Shown one piece after another: positions 10,934 through 22,418 of a stretch of 64,000 nt of DNA (the first letter of the stretch is position 1; the number at the start of each line of letters is the position of its first letter). Source of the DNA: Ceratorhiza oryzae-sativae (lineage: Eukaryota > Basidiomycota > Agaricomycetes > Cantharellales > Ceratobasidiaceae); the NCBI GenBank assembly GCA_030998015.1, contig JARWMV010000028.1, positions 1 through 64,000 on the forward strand, written 5' to 3'. A model generated the notes under the pieces. It saw nothing but the letters and a program-made list of their open reading frames with translations. It did no database searches and was not told the DNA's origin. Both the position numbers and the translations under genes were made by a program.

Positions 10934-12691
10934 TCAGAAATCAACCTGCGGTCCCCCACAGACGGGAAGCCTTGTACACACCTGAAGCGCAAAATAATCG
11001 CCGTACACGATCCCAGTATTATTCGACCCCGCTGGATTGTTCGATGTGCCGTTGCTCAGAATACTATCCCAAGACTGCGACGGCTTGAACGCAAATTTGA
11101 AAGTGTCAACCAAGAGCTAATTCGGTATGTCAGGGAAAGTATTAAAGGGCAGCGGTATGGCAAACGAAGTACCTTGACTCCCTGTTGTTGGTAGTACTGT
11201 CCTCCAGTTAAATTGCCAGACTAATGTTATGGGTCAGACCGGCGTTCGACTAAGAGTGAAGAAGAACATACGTCGATCAAACCGTCACCCAAGATAAACA
11301 TTCCCTGTGCTGCAATAGTCGCGGCGGAAGTGTCGGCTACCTCGCTCGCGGATGGGGCGTCAAAGTCCCTGTTGGTGAATTAGCATCAGCCGTGTAAGGT
11401 GGGGGCGTGAAGACTATACCAAGGGACAATACCGCTCGATGGTATTCGCGAGACGAACAGGTCCGCCATTCTACGAGAGGTCGCGAGGAACTGGGGCCGT
11501 TTAGTATAGTTGTACACTTGGGGAGATTCGTTGGTGAGCATGTATGCGCTCCAGATAACAAAACTCAACACAGCTCACTCGTAGCAAATCCGTGGATCCC
11601 CCACGCTTGACCTCTTGTCCATGTGCTAAAGAACAATTCAGAGCCCAGCCGATTAATTAAATGGAAAAATGCTACCTGTTATCTGCGTATCCCTGATGCT
11701 GATGCTTCCAAATAACCTCGCCCGTGAGCGCATGATAATTCAGAACATGATAGGACGAGGCTATCATAATATCAATATATGAAATCCGGGAAAGAGTTCA
11801 GACTACATGCCATCGGGCCGGAGGTGGTTCTCCATCGTTTTGTTGGAGTGACTAATCGCCATCTCGTTGAGCGTCTGGTTGTTTGTAAGTTGGTACGACC
11901 GCTCTAGAACCTTTACGAGATTTTTATGTTTGTTATAAACGGCCTAGACGAATAAAATCGTACCTCGAGATTCATCATGTTGTCGATAATGACCAAGAAG
12001 TCTGGTCCATTAGGGTCGGTCACGCCCTGGCGAGCTCCAGACCAACTGCGTGTGCACCCAACGGTGCTGTTGAATCGATCAGCCAAGCGCTGTGAGAAGT
12101 GATTTACAGCATCTGCCGCGGTCGCGTTGAATGGGTTCCTGAACAGCGCAGTTAGTTTGCCAGCGCATTCCAAGGCTGATCTGTGACGTACACTCGGAGC
12201 TCGTGCATGAATGGATATGACAAGAATCCCTGGTCGTGGCCTCGCGAGTTGTTGAACTGTAATGGAGCTACTGAGTCGCTAGCAATAACATTAAACCCAT
12301 ACCCATTCGATTGCCACAGAAGACTCACCTCCAGCGGCGCGCAATCGCCAGCCAGTCAACCGAACTCAGGTCCTGATGGCTCGGGCAGAGCTGCTTCCGC
12401 TCATGTAAGAGATAGAAACTAGATGGCAAGAACCCGCTCGTCCACCAATCGGCTTCGACAAACACCCAAGTTCCTATGAGCTGGGTAAGTAATGATGCGC
12501 ATTTGTAAGAAGAATAAAGCCAGACCTTGGGCATCCGTAAGGTGCGGAAACATGCCTGGGCGATAGGCGCTACCGACTCGAGCATATTTCTCTGCGATTG
12601 CAGGCGAAAAGATCGTATCCGAATATGTCGGAGCCTGCGCGAGGCCCAGCGGGAGGGTAGTAGCGTACGCAACGAGGGCGAGGACATGCAT
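10934..12691 (-). CDS. Secreted family-88 glycoside hydrolase, copy 2
   Basis: Paralogue of the 8.2-kb gene with the same intron positions. It starts with a signal peptide (MHVLALVAYATTLPLGLAQA) and keeps the landmarks CTRSWSG, VIIDNMMNLE (catalytic Asp), SSYHVLNYHALTG, QGYADN, WTRGQAWG, MYNYT, DTSAATIAAQG and the NNPAGSNNTG tail, ending VDF. The two proteins differ at scattered positions throughout, so the tandem duplication is not very recent. Introns diverge much more than exons. Presumed function is hydrolysis of unsaturated uronides from plant pectin or similar polymers. I did not sum every exon of this copy, but no stop or frame break was met in the segments read. Confidence 0.82.
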
Positions 12692-13548
12692 GGCGAGAAC
12701 GTGTTTGGTGGTGCATCAGCTTGGCTCACCACATTTTATGTGCAGAGATTTGTAGTCAAAAGATTGCACTCGGCGCCAAGCCTTCGAATTTCCAAGTCTA
12801 GATGCCCGGATCGCACAGGTTATGCCGCACCAGACTTCGGCGCTGAACCTGGCTGTGCTAGCCGAGGATAAACAAGTCCCCCGCCCCTGGCTGCCCATGT
12901 TGCCTCTCAATAAAAGACTAGGGCTTCTCGCCGAGGCGGGGTGTTCGGGGAAGTCATTTTTGTCAGATGGTGGTGGAGGATTACGTATATCCAGGCTCGA
13001 GTTGAGATATGCACCTGGATGCCTGATGTGAGGGCAAAGACAGCGATTAGACTCTGATTCGTCTGTGATCGGCCCTAGCTTCTCCAAGTTCTTGCACCAC
13101 AGCGAGTTTACAGGGGTAACCCCGGATTAAGGATGATGCAGGAACTTTGCCGAAAATCGGCACCCGCGTGCCGAAATGAGTCAAAATTTGACCACTCCTG
13201 CACCCGCACCTGCACCCGCACCTGCACCCGCACGCGTGAATGAGGAATTCCCGTGACATTGCGGCATTTGCGGGCATCCTGAGGAGACATGTTGTGCAAG
13301 AGCAACGCAAGAGTACTGAAACTCGTCACAAAGTCATGATGTATATATCATTAAATAGAGAAAGTTCCCAGCTCATAAACAGTATATATCACTCAGTGTT
13401 AAAAATTGTAGTGCCCGTTGCCGGGCATTTTTGTTTATAAGACTGCATTAAAAGGGGGCAGGTTTTGAAAACACATTAAAAATGTGACTTTGGTAGCTCA
13501 ATAAATTCACAAAATTCGTAGCTTTCCAATGATGCCCTTATCTTGGTA
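12692..13548. other. Intergenic region upstream of GH88 copy 2
   Basis: Holds the copy-2 promoter, a short tandem repeat at ~13,197-13,236 and a small hairpin (TGCCCGTTGCCGGGCA near 13,412). No gene recognised. Confidence 0.4.
13197..13236. repeat. Short tandem repeat, 12-bp unit
   Basis: About three copies of CACCCGCACCTG in a row, just right of a palindrome (CGGCACCCGCGTGCCG at ~13,157-13,172). Confidence 0.8.
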
Positions 13549-14967
13549 CACTGCCCCGCAAAATGATTGACCCACGTGACCCTAAAATGCGCTTGTTGCC
13601 CATAGCAGTACAAGAGACGCAGCTGCTGCTACAATAATAATAAAATAGATTGTATAAATCTGTAGCTATCGAATAAAAAAATAACTACAGAAATCCATAA
13701 GCAGGATGCTGAGAAACAGGCAGATAAGCGACAAGAGGTGGGTCAATCATTTTGCCTGAGAGCATCAGACCAAAAGTATCAATGAGATTTTAGGGCAAGG
13801 ACTTGGGCAAAAAATCTCATAAAATTAGATCATTATGCACTATGGTAAGGGAGTGATATTACATATGCCAGGAGTCTAGATGTTATGAATTGAATCTGTA
13901 ATAGGGGTGACTGGTTATGCCAGGTGTTAGCCGATAACATTTTAACCTATTTGAAAAGTGCCCTATACGCACTAAGAAAAGCTGTAGAGCGGTGTGGATT
14001 TAGTAGTTTTAGCTCTACTTTGAAGCGCTCTGAAAGGAATGAAGGCGTTTAGAGCCAAACAAAGAAAATGCAAGCAATACCCCCTCAGATGAACGCACTA
14101 AAGTGAGGCACCAATGCAGCACATGCAGACAAAACTTCGCGTGCAAGTGCGCTGTATGCCATAGTATATGTGTGCCAAGTATCAGCCCGATATGCTCAAA
14201 ATTGCAAGTGCTGTGCACACACCATGCCGAAAATAGTGTTTCAGGACAGTGCGCTTCCATCAAACCAAGATCAAACCTCAACTACCAACCAAGCGGCCTG
14301 TTCAGCACTTGCAGTTTTGAGCGTATTGGGCTGATACTTGGCACACATATACTATGGCATACAGCGCACTTGCACGCAAAGTTTCGTCCACATATGCTGC
14401 ATTGGTGCCTCGCTTTAGTGTGTTCATCTGAGGGGGTATTGCTTGCATTTTCTTTGTTCGGCTCTAAACACCTTCATTCCTTTCAGAGCGCTTCAAAGTA
14501 GGGCTAAAACTACTAAATCCGCACCGCTCTACAGCTTTTCTTAGTGCATATAGGGCACTTTTCAAATAGGTTAAAATGTTATCGGCTAACACCTGGCATA
14601 ACCAGTCACCCCTATTACAGATTCAATTCATAACATCTAGACTCCTGGCATATGTAATATCACTCCCTTACCATAGTGCATAATGATCTAATTTTATGAG
14701 ATTTTTTGCCCAAGTCCTTGCCCTAAAATCTCATTGATACTTTTGGTCTGATGCTCTCAGGCAAAATGATTGACCCACCTCTTGTTGCTTATCTGCCTGT
14801 TTCTCAGCATCCTGCTTATGGATTTCTGTAGTTATTTTTTTATTTGATAGCTACAGATTTATACAATCTATTTTATTATTATTGTAGCAGCAGCTGTGTC
14901 TCTTGTACTGCTATGGGCAACAAGCACATTTTAGGGTCACGTGGGTCAATCATTTTGTGGGGCAGTG
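13549..14967. mobile_element. Foldback TIR element, 665-bp arms, TA target site
   Basis: Two arms of 665 bp each (13,549-14,213 and 14,303-14,967) are reverse complements at very high identity around an 89-bp spacer. The ends read CACTGCCCC...GGGGCAGTG and are flanked by TA (13,547-13,548 and 14,968-14,969), as for Tc1/mariner-type insertion. Each arm also contains, ~190 bp inside, an inverted copy of its own tip, so the outer 200 bp is itself a small palindrome. No transposase frame. Arm mismatches fall largely on CpG sites. A decayed mariner-type transposase lies 400 bp away, but its own end differs, so mobilisation by it is unproven. Confidence 0.88.
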
Positions 14968-15135
14968 TATATAAAAATTTATGCATGGAGATCATGAGTG
15001 TTCTTTCTACAGAAATATTCCCCCTGAATGCGCACTTGCTGTTTACTGTCAAACCAGCCAGTTCAAGGCAAATGAGTGATGTGAATCATTTCAGAACCTT
15101 ATAAAACCCTCATTTGGCATGTTTTCTCACTCATA

Positions 15136-15950
15136 CAGTATGAGACAAAACAATTCCAGTGTTTTGATCACCTGCAATGAAACACTCACAGAGCTCAAGC
15201 CAGAGCACACATTATGATGTAACTAGTACCAATCGATAGCATTTGATCATGTCTACAAAACGCATACAAGTAAAAAACATAAGACATAACAATGGTGGAG
15301 CTATAGATGAAACAACATAGGAAAAAGACTGAAACAGTTTTGTCCCCAGCACATGTCAACCATGGCTTGCATAGAATCAATGGGAAATTGGCCTGCCACC
15401 TGCCCTTAAAACTAAAGCCATGCACTTGGGCATGCTATTGATTAACTTCTGACAGTAGTCTTTGCCAAAACCATCCCACACATCCTGGATGTGATCCCAA
15501 GGCTCCAGAATTCCTCCTGAGGGATCTTCATACTCCCCTAGGAGTTGTTTTAGCTCTGCCCATAGATTTTCAATTGGATTTAGGTCAGGAGACATTGCTA
15601 GCCACTCAAGTAGCTCAATCCCATGGTCCTTGAACCAGTTAAGACAGTCTTTTGCCTTGTGAGAGCTGGTGTTATCTTGCTGAAATAGCACCTCCTTGGC
15701 TATTTTCTTAAATCCATTCATTTGAGCTTGACTCTTCAACCCCCAAAATATGTGGCTCAATCAATCATCTCTGCATGCTATTGCAAAGTGTGTATTTCAT
15801 TGGTGTTCCAAATGGATAATGATCTGGAGTTACATGAGACATTTTTGGACTATTACAAGGGTCATAATGAGTTCTATCCTGACAGATGGGGTGTAAGGGT
15901 AGTGGTCACATGACTGCTTATAGTTCATATATGCATCACAATTTTGATGT
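15136..15950 (-). pseudogene. Tc1/mariner-type transposase remnant
   Basis: An open frame at 15,377-15,760 (minus strand) holds the C-terminal half of a Tc1-like DDE transposase: the LFQQDNTSSH block with the second catalytic Asp, then the near-universal SPDLNPIENLWAELK block, then a short C-terminal part. Upstream (15,761-15,950) the same family can be followed only through stops, and the first catalytic Asp region is not intact. A Tc1-like end (CAGTATGAGACAAAAC) sits at 15,136 next to a TA; no matching far end was found. The copy is truncated and inactive. Its low CpG content matches the surrounding repeat block. Confidence 0.8.
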
Positions 15951-15959
15951 ATGGGGTCC

Positions 15960-16640
15960 AGTATTGTTTTTTCTATCACCATTTGTTTTACTCAAGTAAT
16001 ATATTCTATGTACACATGTTCTATTGCTGCACAAGGCAATTCAAGACCTTAAGTATGGTTTTATTGGGGGCAGAGCCCTTACATGGGGCTACAAGGAGCT
16101 TCAACTATCTTATGAACATGCAGTACATGATATATCTCACCATGCATAAATATACAATCAATACTTGTCCTAAATCACTATAGGGGTGACCTATCAACCT
16201 TGTCAGCATTTGGTCAGAGCTGTTCACATACAAGATGCCAAATTCCAGCTGACACCAGCTAGCACATCTTGCTATCCATGCATTATCTATTGTAGCTAAC
16301 TCAGCAGGATGCGAGAGGCTTTTCAGGGAAATGGTCATATTCATATGAAGTGCTGGGCTTGACTTGCCTTTGATAAGGTGATCAATACAGTGGTTGTATG
16401 AATGGCCCTAAAGCACAGGCATGCCACTGAAGGCCTGACTTGAGCTTGTCTGCAGTGCCAATTTGGGGCCTATCTCTTGACACCCAAAGTCCAGTTGCTC
16501 CTAGTTTAGAGCCCAATGCTGATTAATAGGACAATGCTACTGAAGAAATGGCTGATACTGATATAATGGACAAAGATCCTGCATCCCATGATATTGTAGT
16601 GCTCACAGCAAAGCTTCAGCAAGACATTTTGGATGGCAAG
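15960..16640. other. CpG-poor spacer, no gene seen
   Basis: Left flank of the nested retroelement block; no paired repeat ends or domains recognised. Confidence 0.4.
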
Positions 16641-17048
16641 GACCCTGCCATGGCCTAGACCATGAGCACAAATTTATTCAGATTTTTACTATTTTATTTT
16701 ACCTCTATTTTCTATTTTCTGGACAAGTCCTGTTTATTCAGATATATGTGTAGAATTATTGACTGAGTCATGTGACCTTGTTGCTGTTGACCATTGTTGA
16801 TGTATTCTGGAATATTCTGTTGACATGGCACCACTTTACATATTGTATGACTTTACATTGCTTCCTATTTCATATGTAATGCTTCATCCTTGAATATATA
16901 AGGGAGAGTCTGAGAGCCTTGAGCCTCAGAACTTGACCTCCTGTTGAACATCCACCTTCTACCTGCACAGTCACCAAGCCAAGCAGTTTCTGCCCAGTGC
17001 TCTTTAGCACAAGCACACATCTAAACCCTCCTGCATGTCATTGCAACC

Positions 17049-18353
17049 TGTTATGGATTACTAACATTTTCTATTATTTTAGTCTGCTCTGCCAACCTCA
17101 AGTGATGCCTCTGTAATTAATTTGTGAAATACTTGAATTTGTATGCACTGCTGATTTGTACTATTTTCCGTTCCATTAAATAGTACAAATTTCCCGCTTT
17201 CCAACGCATATTTTATTAAGTTTTTACGATAAGATCTCAGAGAGATACAGAGGTTGCAATATTTCCTCTTATCAGGAGATATTGATTACAACATCGCACC
17301 ACTCATATCTCGGCAACCGCTTACGCTATCAAAGCGATCTTATGCTCTATCGATAGCTAATCTTCGGCGGTATCTGCTGCCCGAAGATCGTCGCGATCCA
17401 CCGGATCCTCGCGCCGGAATGGCCCAAAGATCATTAGAATCTTACTGGACCATCAATCAAGATCTAATGACTCCAGTGAGTCAGGAGAGCCTTCCAAATT
17501 GATCCAGAAGCTTCTCTGACTCACTTTATGACTCACTGAGATGTAGCCTCCATTCATTACATGTATATACTATGATAATATGATCTACAAGCCAATAGCA
17601 GGTCTCAGATGCATCAATGCCTTTGATCCACACCCTGTCTTTACTCTCTTATCCTATACTGGGCTAGGGTGTACCCCAAGTATAGCAGTACCCTCTTTTG
17701 ATGATTGCACTGGCATGCATGTATCTATTTGGCTCTGGAATGCCCTCCTCAGGGTATAAAAGGACCTCCTCTGAGGCCCTTCCAGACCACCTCCCCTCTA
17801 CTCAACCCAGACTGGTTATTGGTTTCTTTTCTCTTTCTATTTCTCTTGTCTGTGTGTGATTTCTTATATAACTAGTACTGAGGAATAAAGTACCATATTA
17901 GTTATATACTGTCTGATCATTGTATCTTATATACAGAGATATATAAGGATACAATATTGCCTGATTGAGTGTGACATTAAGTACCAGCTATTAGAGGAAA
18001 TCTAAGTACCTGTAGCTGAGGAAGTACATGCATTAGGCAGCCCACCATCTATCCTATAAGCTATCACTTAAGTCTAGTATTAAGATTAGTATCAGTTAGT
18101 CCAAGTGACTAGGGCTGAACTACATTTAAGATATCTAAGGGAACCTGACCATAGTAGTCTTGCTCTTTATACCTATAAATTAGTCAGTTTACACTGTGAA
18201 AGATTAAGACTACCTTGAGTGTTACTTGATTGCATTGCAACTACTTTGAGCCTTCTTACTCTAGTCTAAGAAGTATTGAGTATGATTAGTGTATACTAAC
18301 ATATCTACATTTGGTTAAGCTCTAGATATTCAAGTGTACCCTGACCCATAACA
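17049..18353 (+). mobile_element. Solo LTR-like insertion C (1,305 bp)
   Basis: Ends TGTTATGG...CCATAACA (8-bp inverted) with CAACC duplicated at 17,044-17,048 and 18,354-18,358. A TATA box (GTATAAAAGG near 17,754) and AATAAA (near 17,884) suggest plus-strand LTR polarity. Unlike its surroundings, 17,280-17,420 is rich in CpG. A short open frame at 17,254-17,502 has no recognisable domain. Confidence 0.8.
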
Positions 18354-18378
18354 CAACCCCTCCCTTTGCTGCACATCC

Positions 18379-19293
18379 TGTTAAATATACACATTTGTAT
18401 TGGTTGTGTAGGGATGTAATTAATAGCAAGGACTACTGCATAGTCAGTGGCTGTGAGTAGTGAGTATATGTAACAAGTAGCCATCATGAGCCTAATTAAA
18501 GGTACAACAGGTGTGAGTTCTGTTCCTGGATCTACTATTGTAATTGCAGATGGTTTCCTTATATGAGACATCTACTGGTGTATGTCTGTTGTATAGTCCT
18601 ATGAGTCATACAGTGTGGGAGTATCTCTGAAGTGCTTGCCTCCCTTATGTATTGGTCTTCCAGATCTTGCATGCTATGGCTGGGCTACCTGGTCTATGTT
18701 GGGACTTACCAGGCCTAGTGACACAGACTGCCAAACTTGCATATGGCAGTCACTATAGGAGTACACTTGGAGTAGCTAACTGTGCAGGCTAATGACAGAG
18801 CTGATCTCAACATAGTCAGAGTGGTGCTCAACAATGTCTCTGGCTTGCTTAGGCAAAGCATATAAGAGATGAAGGTGTGAAAGAGGGAGGTGATATTCAA
18901 TGACCTGGGAGGCCCTCCTTATATACATTTTGGAGACAACAAACACAGGGTCTACATGCTGCTGCACAGTGACTATGGACTGCTGCACAGTTACTGTGGA
19001 CTGTGTGCACAGTGACTACAGACTGCTGCACAGTTGCTGCAGGCTGCACATTGCAGTAACTGTGGGCTATGCTTGAGCTGGATATGCTGTGGACTGCACA
19101 GACTCCATGGCTGCATTCTGCAGCTTGCTGCAGTGGGAACAAGTACAAGCAAGACTGTAATTGAACTGTTTTTGAGTGGATATATGTGTAGTCAGAAAAT
19201 AGGGAAAAATATAGGAGTATTACTACAAGGTTGTGCAATGACACTTGACTACTTAAGTCAGTAGTTTCCTACATATTCCCCACATATATCACA
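18379..19293 (-). mobile_element. Solo LTR-like insertion D (915 bp)
   Basis: Starts TGTTAAAT and ends TATCACA, flanked by CATCC (18,374-18,378 and 19,294-19,298). On the minus strand a TATATAAGG box precedes a pyrimidine-rich stretch, so minus polarity is likely. Contains a tandem repeat at 18,960-19,045. No coding frame recognised. Confidence 0.78.
18960..19045. repeat. Tandem repeat, ~21-bp unit, four copies
   Basis: Imperfect copies of TGCTGCACAGTGACTATGGAC, within LTR D. Confidence 0.8.
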
Positions 19294-19314
19294 CATCCAC
19301 CCCTAGACATTGTG

Positions 19315-19690
19315 TGTCACAAACTGACATGCATATATCCACTCTATAATATTTCCTTGATTTATTACATTTTATGAGATCATCTTCAAAACATACTTGC
19401 CTTTTATGGTATACCTGTGTCATGTGATTCAGGGGATGTTCTGGACCAATAACCAAGATGTATTTCAACTCTGATGTGAAATTCTGCAGTTCCGCAGTCG
19501 CTTCTGCTGCTTCTATCTCTTATCAGTTGTGACTCACTGTATGGACTTGTTTGTTATGATGTGGCTTGTACTATGTATATAAAACAGGTCAAGTTCGCAG
19601 AGGACTCCTCAAGAACTTGACCTCTTGTCGAATACAAGTTCTTTTCCTTTTCTACTATTTTCCTCATTGCCTGACTTGTCATTGTTGACA
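19315..19690 (+). repeat. 5' LTR of outer chromovirus
   Basis: 376 bp, TGTCAC...TTGACA. Same length as the other three LTRs of the two copies. Confidence 0.93.
19576..19623 (+). promoter_or_regulatory. LTR promoter and presumptive 5' end of the transcript
   Basis: TATATAAAA at 19,576-19,584 is followed ~33 bp downstream by TCAAGAACTTGACCT (19,609-19,623). That 15-mer would lie at or near the mRNA 5' end and is complementary over 13 bases to the primer-binding site at 19,691. In the inner copy the complementarity is 15 bases. Confidence 0.6.
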
Positions 19691-19707
19691 TCAGGTCAAG
19701 TTCTTTC
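19691..19707 (+). other. Primer-binding site, candidate for self-priming
   Basis: The sequence abutting the LTR, TCAGGTCAAGTTCTT, does not begin with TGG as expected for pairing to a tRNA CCA end. Its AGGTCAAGTTCTT is the reverse complement of the start of the element's own presumptive mRNA. The Tf1/sushi group of Ty3/gypsy elements primes reverse transcription this way (established for Tf1); for this element it is inference. Confidence 0.6.
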
Positions 19708-20002
19708 AATTGTAAGTCTCAGTGTCGTCTGGGATACATCTGGAACGCTGTTGGTGTCGTCTTGAGATAACTCCCCATTGCCTTCCCCAATCCCACTCCA
19801 CCTATCCACAGCCACAAGACATCGTTGCCCTATACATGCCTCTGTGAAACCTCACATACCTATATCAGTTGAAGTGCTACCAGTCTTCACAGACGTGGCT
19901 GCTCACTGACCAAAGGTTGGGTCCCTCACACATTGTAACAAGCTTTGGTTCTCTAATCTCCTTCATCAACAGGAGGTGGGGTTGCTCATTGCCCTTAAGT
20001 AG

Positions 20003-20970
20003 TTGAGCAACAGAGGTCACCTTCCTATTCCAATAGACTTGGGAAAGGGTCTATTTTCCTTTTATCTTGCCTTGCTCAAATATGTTTCTAACAGAGTGCA
20101 CAGCCCTCAAGTGGCACAAACCTTTACAGAAGATCAGCGCTGCCATTTGTGTGGGTGGTTCAGACACCCATCCATCCACTGCTTCACCCTCAACTTGGTC
20201 GAAGACATCCTTGAACAGGCTGGGCACATTGACTTTAACTGCATGGTAATTGTCAAAGTCCACCCCCAGAAAGTTGGACAAGCCCAACAAGCCTTTGTTA
20301 CCAAGCTGGGTGCCCCTGAGTGCAAAATCTGCCATTGGGCAAATGGAGCCACCTTCCCAGCACGCTGCCCTTATTGTCCTAAGAAGGACAAATTCCTATA
20401 CCACTACACCATCCCCTGCAACCAGCTATAAGCTGGAGAACCTTGGCCAACAACTCCTTCATCACCTGTTAAATACCATTGAAAACTTCCAAGACAGGTA
20501 TTGTTATTACTGAAATAAGTATGAAGAAACTTGTGAAAGATTTCATGAAGCCGAGGCCCGTTGCACATACCTAACTGAGTGGCTGTGTGAACATCAGGAG
20601 GACTACTTATCCCTCCTTCAAGACCATCTCAGACTAGAAGCACTAGTCCAAGAAACAATTGCACCCCACAAGTACGCCTTCCCCGTCTTCTCAACGCTGT
20701 CAGACCTCCCTCACCCCACCTTTCTAAGTGGCATGGGCTTGCCAATTCAGGAAGAAGCACCCCTTCCAGCAGCCCAAATCAATCCTCCCCAAGGAAGCAC
20801 TCCTTCAGGATCAAACTAAACTGAAGAGGGTGGAGTGCCCATATTGTTGTCAAGACACCAAGAGTTGGGACTTGGATGATACGTGGTTGAGATTTGCAGG
20901 AATAGGAAACTTCAAGACTTATAGACTTGTGCAGGGAACGGAAATTCTCTACTATTAAAATAACCCCCAA
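20003..20970 (+). pseudogene. Outer copy: leader frames upstream of gag (zinc-knuckle and coiled-coil)
   Basis: Three overlapping frames precede gag: 20,003-20,431, 20,250-20,513 and its continuation, and 20,728-20,958. The first encodes a CX2CX4HX4C knuckle (CHLCGWFRHPSIHC) followed by two CX2C pairs (CKIC and CPYC). The second matches a coiled-coil-like stretch intact in the inner copy (ETREKLHEAEARC there) but is cut here by a stop at 20,511-20,513. The third ends in ...TEILYY. Function unknown; not part of a standard gag-pol layout. Confidence 0.6.
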
Positions 20971-21029
20971 TTTCCTGTACTTCCTTATCGCCTCTGCTGT
21001 CTTTAGAATTTACTCAAATCCTTTCTGAA

Positions 21030-22418
21030 ATGGTGTCACCAGCCCCTGCCCCTGCTTGGGCAAGTATGTCTGATGGAGACAAAGTGATCTATATGCTTCA
21101 GTCTATGGATGAGCTGCAAGAACGAACCAACAACCTCCAAAATGACATTGGAGACATCGAGCATAACAATAAAACATACACAGACTTGCTTGAAGCAAAA
21201 CTCACTACCAACCAAACAAAGATAGACACTGATGTGGCTGGGTTGGCCACCAATGTCAACAACCTAGTTGGTATGCTCACAATACTCCAAACCACAATCA
21301 CGTGCATTGAAGTGCAAATCAACACTTCCTCAGGTGGCCCTGGTGCTGCCCAAGTACCATCATCCTCCAGCATAACCCAACCACCACCAGCCACTACTCC
21401 CTCAAGCAGATCAACTGCAAAAGTTAAAATGGCTGCCCCTCAAAAATTTGATGGCACAAAGCATGAAGATGCTATTTCATTCAGAATCACATGTGCTCAA
21501 TACATCAATACAAACATGAGTGGACACTCAGCCAATCAAGTAGTTGCCTTTATCACATCTTATCTTGAAGGTTCTGCAGCCAAATGGGTCAACTCATATG
21601 AGGAATTTGAAATCCTGAACCTGGGAACTGCAATCCCTTGGCTTCACAATGCCAACCTGTTTTGGCAAGAATTTACCACCTGCTATGGGGACTTAAACTG
21701 CACTGAAAACAACTGAGATAAATGGCAGAAACTGAAGCAATCCAAGATGGTCCAGGACTATCTCACCCTGTTCAACTTATACTCAACAGGGCTCAACTAC
21801 AATGATGCAGCTATGCATGACCAATTTTACAATGGTCTATCCTCAGATGTAACAGACAGCATGGTGGCCCAAAACTATGACCCCCACACCAAGACCTTTG
21901 CCCAGCTCACCCAGCAGGCCCTGGAAATTGACTGTCACCTCATCTTGTTCAGCAGCAAAAGGACATCCCATGGGGGTAACAAGTCCAGCAGCAACAATGC
22001 CTCATCCAGTAGGCTGACAAATAACCCCCAAAGCAATCCCCAAAAGGAGAAATTCAAGAATGGGGAGCAGGTATACAAGATTAAGGAGGGCAGGGCCATA
22101 AAGGGTCAAATCATGGCCATTGGGCCCAACACCAAGGGCTTCACAGTTCCAACTGTTTGCTATGATGGCAGCAATGCCAACATACAAGAATCCTTCAAGG
22201 ACATAAAGAAGGATAATCACCTGCCAGTGGCCCTTAAGGCAAAGGATCTGGACACAATGGATCTGGATAGCACAGGAAAAGGGAAGGGGACAAATACCTG
22301 CTATAACTGTGGAGGGTGCAGACATATTGCCACCAAATGCCCCTTGGCCAAGATGTCAGGATATGAGGCAGCAGTCAAGGATGTAGAAACAACTGACAAG
22401 GAGTTGGTAAAGGAATGA
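21030..22418 (+). pseudogene. Outer copy: gag (nucleocapsid), one nonsense codon
   Basis: The structural protein that packages the element RNA. The frame starts at 21,030 and is collinear with the 462-residue inner gag. It is broken by a TGA at 21,714-21,716 where the inner copy has Cys (NNCDKW), and resumes at 21,717. A nucleocapsid knuckle near the C-terminus reads CYNCGGCRHIATKC, keeping the CCHC ligands. The N-terminal third has a Ser/Pro/Thr-rich linker and a coiled-coil-like segment. Confidence 0.85.

Noticed and set aside
13400..13445. Hairpin followed by T-run, like a bacterial terminator
   Set aside because: Eukaryotic context; more likely part of an old inverted-repeat element.
17049..19293. 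Insertions C and D read as one retroelement, with the purine run on the minus strand right of C as its polypurine tract
   Set aside because: Independent perfect target duplications (CAACC, CATCC) and collinearity with LTR B show two separate insertions.
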